DNA from: Cryobacterium sp. PH29-G1
GTDB taxonomy: Bacteria > Actinomycetota > Actinomycetes > Actinomycetales > Microbacteriaceae
Direction: 5' to 3'
DNA length: 64,000 nucleotides
Assembly (NCBI RefSeq): GCF_030063365.1
Contig: NZ_JASISY010000010.1
Span: 1 to 64,000, forward strand
This document shows positions 35,251-43,582 of this stretch, one piece after another. A model generated the notes under the pieces. That model was given only the letters and a program-made list of their open reading frames with translations. It was not told the origin of the DNA and did no database searches. A program made the translations under genes and the position numbers. Position 1 is the first letter of the stretch; each line of letters opens with the position of its first letter.

Positions 35251-35853
35251 TCACCACGCACACGCGTCCGCGGCAGCCTGGGTGAGTTCAATGGTGTTGT
35301 CGAGCAGGGCCGCCATGTTCTCAGAGCGCAGCAGCACGATCTGGTCGAGCGGCCCGACCGGGGCGATCGCGGCGAGCTGCCAGGCCGCTGCGGTCGGATC
35401 GTGGGAAAGTGCCACGTCGGGCGACCATTCCTGGTCGGCGAACTCACTCGCGAGCGACAGGGTGCGCCGCACCAGCTGTTCGGCTTCTTCGCGGCGCGGC
35501 AGCAGCGAATCGTCCCAGTCCAGATCGGGCAGTTCGCGCACGGCGGCGAGCGGATACGGGTCCTCCGGCATCCACTCGGTCACCTCGATTCTGCGCTCAC
35601 CCTGCACGACAAGACCGAGGTAGCCCTCTGGTGCTTCCAGCTGGGTGACCCGGGCGACCGTGCCGACGCTGAATCGACGCTCGCCGCCGCCGACCTCCTG
35701 TCCCCGTTCGATCAGAACAATGCCGAATTCGGCCGGAGGGGAATCCAGCACGCGGGCGAGCATCACGAGATACCGCTGCTCAAAGACCCGCAGTTGCAGG
35801 GGCATGTAGGGAAAGAGCACGGATCCCAGGGGAAACATCGGCAGGGTATTCAT
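35251..35853 (-). CDS. Lon N-terminal (LON substrate-binding) domain protein
   Basis: The 200-residue protein begins MNTLPMFPLGSVLFPYMPLQLRVFEQRY, the start of the Lon substrate-binding domain, and has GERRIEVTEW later. It lacks the ATPase and protease parts of Lon. Stand-alone LON-domain proteins are common in actinobacteria; they probably bind unfolded or specific proteins, but no role is proven. The frame extends far upstream of the ATG at 35851-35853, without family similarity. Confidence 0.85.
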   Translation of the reverse strand: MNTLPMFPLGSVLFPYMPLQLRVFEQRYLVMLARVLDSPPAEFGIVLIERGQEVGGGERRFSVGTVARVTQLEAPEGYLGLVVQGERRIEVTEWMPEDPYPLAAVRELPDLDWDDSLLPRREEAEQLVRRTLSLASEFADQEWSPDVALSHDPTAAAWQLAAIAPVGPLDQIVLLRSENMAALLDNTIELTQAAADACAW

Positions 35854-35982
35854 GCATCCAGCGAACCACGTCAGCGCTGTTACGCCTACCCCGAGCATCG
35901 GATGCCGGTAGGCGGTGGCATTTTCGACGCGTAGCCTTGATGTTCTGGCGCTTAATCCGCGCAACCCAACGAGAGGCTGTTC

Positions 35983-36339
35983 GTGGACATCACCCTGCTG
36001 GGCCACTTCGTGGCCGCCGCTGAGGCACCTGATTTTGCCCGCGCCGCGCAGGCGCTCGGAATTTCGCGCGACACCCTGAGCGCGTCGGTGAAGCAAATCG
36101 AGGCAGAGCTCGGCTATGCCCTGTTCGATCGTTCTGCCGAGCGCACGACGCTCACCGAGATCGGCTCGGTATTTCTGGTCGATGCACGACTGGAGCTCGC
36201 CCAGTCAGCGGGCCAGGGTGCCCGGCCTGGCAAGAATGGCGGTTCCGGTGGCGGCAAGGCAAAAGCCCACAAGGGCAAGGGTCGGGCTCCGGCCGTCAAG
36301 GGTCAGCCAAAGTTGGGCAAGAGGCGCCAGTCGCGCTAG
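35983..36339 (+). CDS. Short LysR-type DNA-binding protein with basic tail
   Basis: The first 65 or so of 118 residues are a LysR helix-turn-helix (LLGHFVAAAEAPDFARAAQALGIS, SVKQIEAELGYALFDRS). The effector-binding domain of LysR regulators is absent. In its place is a Gly/Lys/Arg-rich tail (GKAKAHKGKGR, GKRRQSR) that could bind DNA or RNA nonspecifically. The GTG at 35983 follows GAGAGG. This may be a truncated regulator that acquired a new tail, or a small nucleoid-type protein. No neighbour indicates a target. Confidence 0.7.
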   Translation: MDITLLGHFVAAAEAPDFARAAQALGISRDTLSASVKQIEAELGYALFDRSAERTTLTEIGSVFLVDARLELAQSAGQGARPGKNGGSGGGKAKAHKGKGRAPAVKGQPKLGKRRQSR

Positions 36340-36452
36340 CCGCGAAGCAGCGAGGCGCGACGGCGCAGCCACGCAGGCCCCGGGCCGCTCGCTGGCCTCG
36401 CTCGGATCGTCAGACGCGGCGCTTCTCGGGACGCGCGGGACTTGCGCCGGTA

Positions 36453-36474
36453 CGCGGGAGGCCGAACTCCCGCG
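36453..36474. terminator. Candidate hairpin between convergent genes
   Basis: CGCGGGAG and CTCCCGCG form a perfect 8-bp stem with a 6-base loop in a very GC-rich 204-base gap between the LysR-like gene and the convergent ABC-F gene. There is no T-tract. Confidence 0.4.
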
Positions 36475-36543
36475 CACTGGCGCAACTCCCGCGCTGCGAC
36501 CGGCAGCCCGCCGGCCCCGAGCGACGGGAATCGACCGGAACCA

Positions 36544-38208
36544 TCAGAGTTCGGTGACCTGCCCCGCATTGACGTTCCAGTGTCGGTCGGTGTGCACGTG
36601 CTCGAGCATGCGCCGGTCGTGGGTGACCAGCAGCAGCGTGCCCTCATAGGCGTCGAGCGCCTGTTCGAGCTGTTCGATGGCGGCGAGGTCGAGGTGGTTG
36701 GTGGGTTCGTCGAGCACGAGTAGGTTGACGCCGCGGGCTTGCAGCAGGGCCAGGCCGGCCCGGGTGCGCTCCCCCGGCGACAGCTCATCAACCGGACGAT
36801 TCACATGGTCGGCCTTGAGCCCGAACTTCGCCAGCAGGGTGCGTACCGCGGCCGGCGACAGCTCGGGAACGAGCACCTCGAAGCTCACGGCGAGGGGTCG
36901 GGTACCGGCCAGAAGCGCCCGTGCCTGGTCGATTTCGCCGATTGCCACGCTGCTGCCGAGGTGGGCCCCGCCGGCATCCGGCTTCTGACGACCGAGCAGC
37001 GCCCGCAGCAGGGTGGACTTGCCGGCGCCGTTAGGACCGGTGATGCCGATGCGTTCGCCGCCATTGACCTGCAGCGACAGGGGTCCGAGGGTGAACGTAC
37101 CCTGCCGAAACTCGGCGTTGCTCAGCGTCGCCACAACGGCGCTGGAACGCGTGGCCGAGCCGATGGTGAACTCGAGCTGCCACTCCTTGCGAGGCTCCTC
37201 CACCTCATCGAGGCGCGCGATGCGGCTTTCCATCTGCCGCACCTTCTGAGCCTGCTTTTCGCTCGACTCGACGGAGGCCTTGCGCCGGATCTTGTCGTTG
37301 TCTGGCGCCTTCTTCATGGCGTTGCGCACGCCCTGACTTGACCATTCCCGCTGCGTTCTGGCCCGGCCAACGAGGTCGGCCTTTTTGGCTGCGAACTCGT
37401 CGTAGTTCTCGCGGTTGTGGCGCCGAGCCGTTTCGCGTTCCTCCAAATAGGAGTCATAGCCGCCGCCGAACACCCGATTCGCCCCCTGAGCAAGGTCGAG
37501 TTCGAGCACTCGGGTAACGCAACGGGCCAGAAATTCGCGGTCGTGGCTGACCAGCACCACACCGCCGCGCAGGCCCCGGACGAAGGCTTCGAGTCGCTCG
37601 AGTCCGTCGAGGTCGAGGTCGTTGGTGGGCTCGTCGAGCAACACGATATCGAATCGGGAGAGCAACAACGCGGCCAGTCCCACGCGCGCGGCCTGGCCGC
37701 CCGAGAGCGCGGTCATCGGGGTGTCGGCGGTGAGCGCGGCACCCAGGTCAAGACCCAGATCGGCGAGAACGAGCGGCAACCGTTCGTCGAGGTCGGCGGC
37801 GCCGCTGGCCAGCCAGCGCTCCAGCGCGGTCGAATAGGTGTCGGCCGGGTCGATTCCGCCGGCGGGCGGCGCGGTGTCTCCGAGAGCGGATGCCGCGGCA
37901 TCCATCTCGCGGGTCGCCTCGGCGCAGCCGGTACGCCGGGCGATGTAGCCGGCGATGGTCTCTCCGGGAACACGTTCGTGCTCCTGCGGCAGAGCGCCGA
38001 CGAAGGCATCCGCCGGACTGAGCGTGATCGTGCCGGCCTGCGGCTCACCCGATCCGGCCAACAGGTTCAACAGCGTGGATTTACCCGCGCCGTTGGCACC
38101 GACCACACCGATCACGTCACCGGGGGCGACCGTGAGGTCGAGCGATTCAAACAGGGTGCGGTGCGCGTAGCCGCCGGCCAGCCCCTTGGCCACGAGTGTT
38201 CCGGTCAT
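36544..38208 (-). CDS. ABC-F family ATPase
   Basis: The 554-residue soluble protein has two ABC domains without membrane parts: GANGAGKST with ALSGGQAARVG, and GPNGAGKST with LSPGERTRAGL. A charged linker of about 80 residues joins them, including the RRKASVESSEKQAQK stretch. ABC-F proteins act on the ribosome as translation factors or antibiotic-resistance factors. The subfamily cannot be fixed by eye. The methyltransferase gene upstream is on the same strand, 41 bases away. Confidence 0.88.
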   Translation of the reverse strand: MTGTLVAKGLAGGYAHRTLFESLDLTVAPGDVIGVVGANGAGKSTLLNLLAGSGEPQAGTITLSPADAFVGALPQEHERVPGETIAGYIARRTGCAEATREMDAAASALGDTAPPAGGIDPADTYSTALERWLASGAADLDERLPLVLADLGLDLGAALTADTPMTALSGGQAARVGLAALLLSRFDIVLLDEPTNDLDLDGLERLEAFVRGLRGGVVLVSHDREFLARCVTRVLELDLAQGANRVFGGGYDSYLEERETARRHNRENYDEFAAKKADLVGRARTQREWSSQGVRNAMKKAPDNDKIRRKASVESSEKQAQKVRQMESRIARLDEVEEPRKEWQLEFTIGSATRSSAVVATLSNAEFRQGTFTLGPLSLQVNGGERIGITGPNGAGKSTLLRALLGRQKPDAGGAHLGSSVAIGEIDQARALLAGTRPLAVSFEVLVPELSPAAVRTLLAKFGLKADHVNRPVDELSPGERTRAGLALLQARGVNLLVLDEPTNHLDLAAIEQLEQALDAYEGTLLLVTHDRRMLEHVHTDRHWNVNAGQVTEL

Positions 38209-38249
38209 TACTCCATATTCTCATTGCCCGGGGAGCCCGAGCGACCGGG

Positions 38250-38921
38250 TTAGACCGCAGTGGTGCGCCGGAGCGTCAGAACACTGTCGACGAGGTCAAC
38301 GACCTGGCCGTCCGGGCCGGTGGCTGTGCGGCTGATGGCGGCCTTGGTGAGAATCGTCCAGTGCTCGGCGGGCAGCTCGAGCGAGGCGAGCACCTCGTCT
38401 GCGGTCGGCAGGGCAACGCCGTCGGGAGTGTGCTTGGACCACGGCGGAAACTGGGCATGGCCAACCACCAGGAGCACCCCGCCCGGCGCGACCGTGGCAG
38501 CGGCGCGGCGCAAAATGATCTCGCGGGGCAGCTCGACCGGTGACTGCAGAAAGTGTGCCGTGACGAGGTCGAATGGGCCCGTGGGCTGCCAGGTCGCCAG
38601 ATCGGCGGCGACCCAGCGGATGCGGTCGCCCAGGCCCGCCGCAACCGCCGTGGCCTCACCGCGGGCGAGGGCGGTGGGGGCGATATCGACGGCCGTGACG
38701 GACCATCCGTTCTGCGCCAACCAGAGCGCATCGCCGCCCTCGCCGCTGCCGAGGTCGAGCGCGGTGCCCGGAACGAGGTCGGCAGCCTCGCGCTCCAGCG
38801 CGGCGTTCGCACGTCCGCTCCAGGCACGGTCACTCTCGCGATACCGGCCCTCCCAGAAGGTTGCGGCGTCCGCTTGCGGCTCTCCGTCATGCCGGTGCGT
38901 GTGACCGTCTGAAGTTGTCAT
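38250..38921 (-). CDS. Class I SAM-dependent methyltransferase
   Basis: The 223-residue protein has the methyltransferase motif I LDLGSGEGGDALWLA, then VTAVDIAPTAL and WVAADLATW. FWEGRYRESDRAWSG at the N-terminus resembles the TehB/thiopurine-type group of small-molecule methyltransferases. The N-terminus is His-rich (DGHTHRHDGE). The ATG at 38919-38921 was chosen; the frame extends 31 codons further. The substrate is unknown. Confidence 0.85.
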   Translation of the reverse strand: MTTSDGHTHRHDGEPQADAATFWEGRYRESDRAWSGRANAALEREAADLVPGTALDLGSGEGGDALWLAQNGWSVTAVDIAPTALARGEATAVAAGLGDRIRWVAADLATWQPTGPFDLVTAHFLQSPVELPREIILRRAAATVAPGGVLLVVGHAQFPPWSKHTPDGVALPTADEVLASLELPAEHWTILTKAAISRTATGPDGQVVDLVDSVLTLRRTTAV

Positions 38922-38964
38922 GGCTCTACGATGCCCGGTATTGCCGGTCGGCGCAAAGCTCGCT

Positions 38965-39081
38965 CTACCGGCAGGTGCACTGCTGGCTGGTCGGAATGTC
39001 GGCCATGACCTCATCGACGTGCTGGCCGCAGCCGACCCAGCCGATTTTTGAACATTTTTCGCAACGAATAGGACTGCACAT
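38965..39081 (-). CDS. 38-residue Cys-rich small protein
   Basis: On the minus strand an ATG at 39079-39081, six bases after GAGGAG, opens a 38-residue frame ending in TAG at 38965-38967. The product has five cysteines arranged CSPIRCEKCSK ... WVGCGQHVDE ... CTCR, suggesting a small zinc-binding fold. The CxxC-GCGQHVDxVM pattern is one I have seen in actinobacterial small proteins of unknown function. It follows the rhodanese gene by 56 bases, 28 of which are a tandem repeat. Confidence 0.7.
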   Translation of the reverse strand: MCSPIRCEKCSKIGWVGCGQHVDEVMADIPTSQQCTCR

Positions 39082-39093
39082 GGTGTCTCCTCA

Positions 39094-39121
39094 GTGATTG
39101 GTGATTGGTGATTGGTGATTG
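39094..39121. repeat. 7-bp tandem repeat GTGATTG in a 5' leader
   Basis: Four exact copies of GTGATTG (CAATCAC on the minus strand) end 7 bases before the ribosome binding site of the 38-residue gene and begin 17 bases after the rhodanese stop. Confidence 0.9.
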
Positions 39122-39137
39122 GCGGGTTGAACGCGGG

Positions 39138-39506
39138 TTACGGGGTGGTGACGATCGACAGACCAGTCGACGCGGAGGCGTCCGACATTCCGTGTGCGTC
39201 GGTCAGGCCGGTGAAGCCGAGGTCCGTCATGCGGGTGGTGGCCGCAGCCGACCGGTTTCCGGAAGCGCAATAGACGACGTAGTCGCCGTCCTTCGGGAGC
39301 GAGGAAATATCGGTGTCGAAGGTGGTCGACTGCACGTCGATGTTGATGGCACCGTCCAGGTGTCCGGCGGCGAATTCGCTCGGCGTGCGCACGTCAACGA
39401 TGACGGTGCCCGCGGCCAGCTCGACCGGCTCGACTGCAGTAGAGCAGGCTGCCAGACCGAGCACGACGGTTACAGCGAGAGCCAGTACGGCGAAGGTTTT
39501 CTTCAT
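39138..39506 (-). CDS. Lipoprotein rhodanese
   Basis: The 122-residue protein has a lipoprotein signal (MKKTFAVLALAV, LAAC) and a single rhodanese domain. Landmarks are VIVDVRTPSEFAAGHLDGAINIDV and the active loop YCASGNRS with the sulfur-carrying Cys. It would handle persulfide sulfur outside the membrane. The ATG at 39504-39506 gives the signal peptide directly. Its promoter carries a CsoR/CstR-like palindrome shared with the thioredoxin gene. Confidence 0.9.
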   Translation of the reverse strand: MKKTFAVLALAVTVVLGLAACSTAVEPVELAAGTVIVDVRTPSEFAAGHLDGAINIDVQSTTFDTDISSLPKDGDYVVYCASGNRSAAATTRMTDLGFTGLTDAHGMSDASASTGLSIVTTP

Positions 39507-39551
39507 GGGCTGCTTTCGATGGGGGTGATGCGGCCGGGCCGGTGCCCGATG

Positions 39552-39580
39552 ATTACATACCCTAGGGGGTATATCGTCAA
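39552..39580 (-). promoter_or_regulatory. Rhodanese promoter with CsoR/CstR-like operator
   Basis: On the minus strand TTGACG (-35) and TGTAAT (-10) are 17 bases apart. The spacer contains the palindrome ATACCC-N4-GGGTAT (39557-39572), so a bound repressor would block RNA polymerase. Confidence 0.7.
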
Positions 39581-39701
39581 AAGGCAAATTTATGTTTTCG
39601 CCCGGTCGTGGTCCGGGTGAACTGCTCGCTAGAGTGAAGTTGAGGCGGCTCCCGAGATCGAGTCGCACGCCCGTCCGGGCCGCGACCAAGAGGATCAGAC
39701 C

Positions 39702-41030
39702 GTGAATATCGACAGAACACCGGCCCAGCCCCTGGCTGTACCACCCACCTCGTCGCCGGCCGGGCAGCAGGACGGGCAGCAGGGCGGGTCAGGCGCTGAG
39801 CCGCAGACCGTTCCGATGCACACCGCATTGCAGAAACGCGTCGTGCGGGTGCTGATCGCCGGGCAGATTCTCGGTGGAATCGGCATGGGCGCAACCTTGT
39901 CATTGGGTGCATTGTTGGCCGCCGAGCTCTCCGGATCGAGTGCCTGGTCGGGCATGGCAGCAACCATGAGCACCCTCGGCGCCGCGATCGTGGCCGTGCC
40001 GCTGGCCCGCCTGGCGCAGGCGCACGGGCGTCGCGTGTCCCTTGCGACCGGTTCGATCACCGCGGGCGTGGGCGCCATACTCGCCATCACCGCGGTTGCC
40101 GTGGATGTCTTCCCCCTGCTCTTACTCGCACTCATGCTGCTCGGTGCCGGATCGGCCACAAACCTTCAGGCCCGATTTGCGGCCACCGACCTCGCCAGCC
40201 CACGTTTTCGAGCCCGCGATCTCTCGATCGTGGTCTGGTCGACGACCATTGGCGCCGTGCTCGGCCCCAACCTGTTCGGTCCGGGCGAAGCGCTCGGCGC
40301 CGCCCTCGGGCTTCCCGCGATGACCGGCGCATTTGCCTTTTCGCTTGCCGCCACGGTCGCTGCAGCGCTGGTCTATTCGCTCGGACTGCGACCAGACCCG
40401 CTGCTGACCGCTCTGGCCGCACGAACGAAAAGCGCGGGAATCCGTCGCGCCAGCGGCGGTCTGGCCATTCTGCGTGGCAATGCGGCGGCCCGCTATGCCG
40501 TGGTCGTCATCGCCCTCAGCCATGCCACCATGGTCGCGCTCATGTCCATGGCCCCCGTGCATCTGCGCGACCACGGGGCAACGCTGACCATCGTGGGGCT
40601 GACGATCAGCCTGCACGTCGCCGGAATGTACGCCCTCTCCCCCGTTTTCGGCGCACTCTCCGACCGCGTCGGGCGAATTCCGGTTATTTTCGGCGGGCAG
40701 GCCATGCTGCTGGTCGCGCTCACCGTGGCGTGGCTCAGCGACGGCACCCAGGGCACAATGACCCTGGGCCTGATCTTTCTGGGACTGGGCTGGTCGGCAT
40801 CCGTTGTGGCCGGCTCGGCCCTCGTGTCTGAAGCCGTCGAGATTGAGGATCGTTCCTCGCTGCAAGGATTCTCCGACCTCTCCATGAACGCAGCCGGCGC
40901 GCTCGGCGGTGCGCTCGCCGGACCGATTCTGGCGCTGGCCGGATATTCGACACTGGGCATTTGCGCTATGGCCCTCGTCGTCGTCGTCGTTGTCTGGTCG
41001 GCAGTGCGCCTGCGCGCAACTCACGCCTAA
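39702..41030 (+). CDS. MFS transporter
   Basis: The 442-residue protein has a Gln/Gly-rich cytoplasmic N-terminus and 12 hydrophobic helices. ARLAQAHGRRVSL and ALSDRVGRIPVI are the loop motifs of major facilitator proteins. The GTG at 39702 lies behind AGAGGA. It is divergent from the rhodanese gene and ends 42 bases before the thioredoxin start, so export of a sulfur or thiol compound is conceivable but unproven. Confidence 0.85.
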   Translation: MNIDRTPAQPLAVPPTSSPAGQQDGQQGGSGAEPQTVPMHTALQKRVVRVLIAGQILGGIGMGATLSLGALLAAELSGSSAWSGMAATMSTLGAAIVAVPLARLAQAHGRRVSLATGSITAGVGAILAITAVAVDVFPLLLLALMLLGAGSATNLQARFAATDLASPRFRARDLSIVVWSTTIGAVLGPNLFGPGEALGAALGLPAMTGAFAFSLAATVAAALVYSLGLRPDPLLTALAARTKSAGIRRASGGLAILRGNAAARYAVVVIALSHATMVALMSMAPVHLRDHGATLTIVGLTISLHVAGMYALSPVFGALSDRVGRIPVIFGGQAMLLVALTVAWLSDGTQGTMTLGLIFLGLGWSASVVAGSALVSEAVEIEDRSSLQGFSDLSMNAAGALGGALAGPILALAGYSTLGICAMALVVVVVVWSAVRLRATHA

Positions 41031-41037
41031 CCACTCA

Positions 41038-41066
41038 TTGCACATATACCCCGTAGGGTATAAACT
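41038..41066 (+). promoter_or_regulatory. Thioredoxin promoter with CsoR/CstR-like operator
   Basis: TTGCAC (-35), a 17-base spacer holding ATACCC-CGTA-GGGTAT (41046-41061) and TAAACT (-10) replicate the rhodanese promoter layout. The -10 ends only six bases before the ATG, so the transcript is probably leaderless. Confidence 0.7.
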
Positions 41067-41072
41067 CGGACC

Positions 41073-41453
41073 ATGGCAACCATCGACATCACCGAGAAAA
41101 CATTCGACGCGACCATCACCGACAACGCCATCGTGCTCGTCGACTTTTGGGCAGGCTGGTGCGCACCGTGCCGCGCATTCGCCCCGACCTTCACCGCGGC
41201 ATCGGAGAAATACCCCGAGATCACCTTCGCGAAGGTGGACACCGAGGCGGAGCAGGCTCTGGCCTCGGCCGCCGGTATTCGTTCCATTCCGACGCTTATG
41301 GCCTTCCGCGACAAGGTACTCGTCTTCTCCCAGCCCGGAGCGCTCAACGCCGCAAGCCTCGATGAGCTCATCGTCGGGGTGCAAGGCCTCGACATGGACG
41401 CTGTACACGCGAGCGTTGCTGCCCAGCAGGCCGGCGACCCGGTCACGCAGTAA
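41073..41453 (+). CDS. Thioredoxin
   Basis: The 126-residue protein has the thioredoxin fold with active site W29-C-A-P-C33 (WCAPC instead of the common WCGPC) and the cis-Pro loop IRSIPTL. It reduces disulfides and may take part in persulfide reduction together with the rhodanese under the shared operator. There is no leader between the -10 and the ATG. The last codons (ACG CAG TAA) are part of an 8-bp tandem repeat that continues beyond the stop. Confidence 0.92.
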   Translation: MATIDITEKTFDATITDNAIVLVDFWAGWCAPCRAFAPTFTAASEKYPEITFAKVDTEAEQALASAAGIRSIPTLMAFRDKVLVFSQPGALNAASLDELIVGVQGLDMDAVHASVAAQQAGDPVTQ

Positions 41454-41484
41454 CGCAGTAACGCAGTAACGCAGTAACGCAGTA
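41445..41484. repeat. 8-bp tandem repeat ACGCAGTA over the thioredoxin stop
   Basis: Five copies of ACGCAGTA begin in the last codons of the thioredoxin gene and continue downstream, so each unit repeats the stop codon context. Confidence 0.9.
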
Positions 41485-41504
41485 ACGCGCAAGCTCGTCA
41501 TCGC

Positions 41505-41532
41505 AGTCGGGGCCTCCCTGGAGGCCCCGACT
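41505..41532. terminator. Bidirectional terminator
   Basis: AGTCGGGGCCTC (41505-41516) and GAGGCCCCGACT (41521-41532) form a perfect 12-bp stem with a 4-base loop and TTT following on the plus strand, between convergent thioredoxin and regulator genes. Confidence 0.85.
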
Positions 41533-41574
41533 TTCGGTGTCCCGGTCGCGATCCGAACGGATCGCCTGCAGCGA

Positions 41575-43521
41575 CTACGACTCCGTGACGGTGATACCGA
41601 AGCTTTTCAGCTTACGGTAAAGCGATGACCTCGCGATTCCCAGCGACTCGGCCGCGCGCATCCGGTTGCCTTCAGCCTTGTGCAGGGCACCGACGATGAG
41701 GTCGCGCTCGCCCGCTTCGAGCGCCGACAACACACGGGGCGCACCACCGTGGCAATAGGCCGGCAGATCTTCGGCTTGGATCGCTCCGACGGGTCGCGCG
41801 AGCAGGGCCGTGTCGAGCGCCTCTTCGAGCTGTCTGATATTGCCCGGCCAAGGATAGCGGGAGATGACCCGCATCGCTCCGGCACTCACGGTGGCGGGCC
41901 GCAACCCTGCCCGCCGCGCGAGAACCCGGGTGACGATGTCGGACAAATCGTTGATGCGATGCCGCAAGGGCGCCACCGTGACGGAGGTTTCGAAATGGTG
42001 CAGCAGGGCTGTGTACGGGCGCGCAGCGACCAGATCGGCCTGAAGATCGGGTTGCGACACCGTGACGGCGACGCCATCGGCGACGCCGTTCAACTCTTTG
42101 GCGGTCGTGGCGCGTGCGCTGAGAAAGGCGTCGAGTTGGGCGATGGCTGGTGGGTTGAGCCGATCAATATTGCGAAATATGTGAAGCGTGCACTGGCCGG
42201 CCGCACGCGAGGAGTCACGGTCGAGAAAATGTTGCAGGCCGTGGTCGTTCAGTTCATCGGCGCCGTAGACAGCGCTGCGACCGGTGGGCACGACATGACC
42301 AAACAGCTCCGCAACGAGCGATACCTTGCCGCCGCCCTCCTCGCCCAGAACGAGCAAAGCCGAGCCTGCAGTCAGCGCCGACACCACACTGGCCGATGCC
42401 CGCTTACCGAGCAACGATGACATGTCGCTAAGAATGGCCGCGACATCGTGCGATTCGCTCTCGCGCTCAGCTGACGGCGCCCGTGAGTGTTCGCTGAGCC
42501 GCGCGCTGGGTCGCGGCTCGCGCCTCGCAGGAGGCAGCAGGCTCAGACCGAACCCGGCCGCAGCAGCAGCCACGGCCACAGGCCCGACGCCGATTGCCGC
42601 CGCCGGCTCGGACACGATGTCAACGACCACGACAATACCGGCGACGTCGGGACCGACCACGACGCGCTTGCCGCGGATGTGCACGACTTTGCCGGAAGGG
42701 AGTTCAATCTCATCGATCGGCTGCCCCGGCGCGATCATCAGGTAGCGGGCGTGCTCGTGGATGGTCCACTGTTCATCGGGGGCGAACAGGCTCTGCGCCA
42801 CCGCGTTGCCCATGACGACAGTTCCGCCGATCGCCATGACGGCACCGCGGGTGTGGGCATCCACCCGCACGTACGCCTCGAACAGGGCCTGCTGCCGCTG
42901 ACTACGATCGACGAGCAGGTTGCGCTCGATCTCGTGGGCGGCCGAACGCACCAGGGATTGCATCAGCGGGCTGGAATGTTCGCTCAGGCAGCTGATGTCG
43001 AGCACCCCCTCGACCCGACCGGTCAGCGGGTCACGAATCGGACTCCCCGCGCAGGCGAACGGCTGCAAATGCTCCAGGTAATGCTCGGGACCCACAATAT
43101 ACAGCGGCTGGCCCGACTCCAGCACCGTGCCGATCCCGTTGGTTCCCACGTTGGCCTCGGCATAGTTGAAACCCGGAGCCAGCGACACGTCGTCGAGCAG
43201 GGTGCCGATCGTCCTGTCGGTTTCGGAGCGACTGAGGATTCTCGCCTTGTAGTCGGTGAGCACGATCGACAGCGGCATCTCGGCCATCTCGTCGCTCAGC
43301 CGGGCGATGACCGGTTCCGAGCAGCGCATAAGCCGGCCGGTGAGATCCAAATCGCCGTGAAACACCGCCTGAGATGATGCGGCATCGACTCCAGCCGAGA
43401 CGGATCGGTGCCAGGAGGCCGCCACCAGACCGGGAACCGATTGGGTTTCGGCGCGACCGAAGCGCAGAAAATCGGCGCGCGCAGCAGCAATCTTGATTCG
43501 CCGTTCGGCGATTCTGTGCAT
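41575..43521 (-). CDS. AcoR-type transcriptional activator (GAF, degenerate AAA+, Fis HTH)
   Basis: The 648-residue protein starts with a GAF sensory region (SIVLTDYKARILSRSET, NGIGTVLESGQPLYIVGPEHY). A poorly conserved AAA+ region follows, where Walker A reads GEEGGGKVS and the GAFTGA loop that contacts sigma-54 is missing. The C-terminus is a Fis-type HTH (MRAAESLGIARSSLYRKLKSFGI). AcoR-type proteins activate ketone and acetoin catabolism genes. It is divergent from the carboxylase operon, so it is its likely regulator and works without sigma-54. GGGAG is five bases before the ATG. Confidence 0.88.
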   Translation of the reverse strand: MHRIAERRIKIAAARADFLRFGRAETQSVPGLVAASWHRSVSAGVDAASSQAVFHGDLDLTGRLMRCSEPVIARLSDEMAEMPLSIVLTDYKARILSRSETDRTIGTLLDDVSLAPGFNYAEANVGTNGIGTVLESGQPLYIVGPEHYLEHLQPFACAGSPIRDPLTGRVEGVLDISCLSEHSSPLMQSLVRSAAHEIERNLLVDRSQRQQALFEAYVRVDAHTRGAVMAIGGTVVMGNAVAQSLFAPDEQWTIHEHARYLMIAPGQPIDEIELPSGKVVHIRGKRVVVGPDVAGIVVVVDIVSEPAAAIGVGPVAVAAAAAGFGLSLLPPARREPRPSARLSEHSRAPSAERESESHDVAAILSDMSSLLGKRASASVVSALTAGSALLVLGEEGGGKVSLVAELFGHVVPTGRSAVYGADELNDHGLQHFLDRDSSRAAGQCTLHIFRNIDRLNPPAIAQLDAFLSARATTAKELNGVADGVAVTVSQPDLQADLVAARPYTALLHHFETSVTVAPLRHRINDLSDIVTRVLARRAGLRPATVSAGAMRVISRYPWPGNIRQLEEALDTALLARPVGAIQAEDLPAYCHGGAPRVLSALEAGERDLIVGALHKAEGNRMRAAESLGIARSSLYRKLKSFGITVTES

Positions 43522-43582
43522 ATCGACTCCCTTGTGGACACTTCAAGCATGCGCCCTACCTGCCGCGAGCGCCAGCGGCGAT

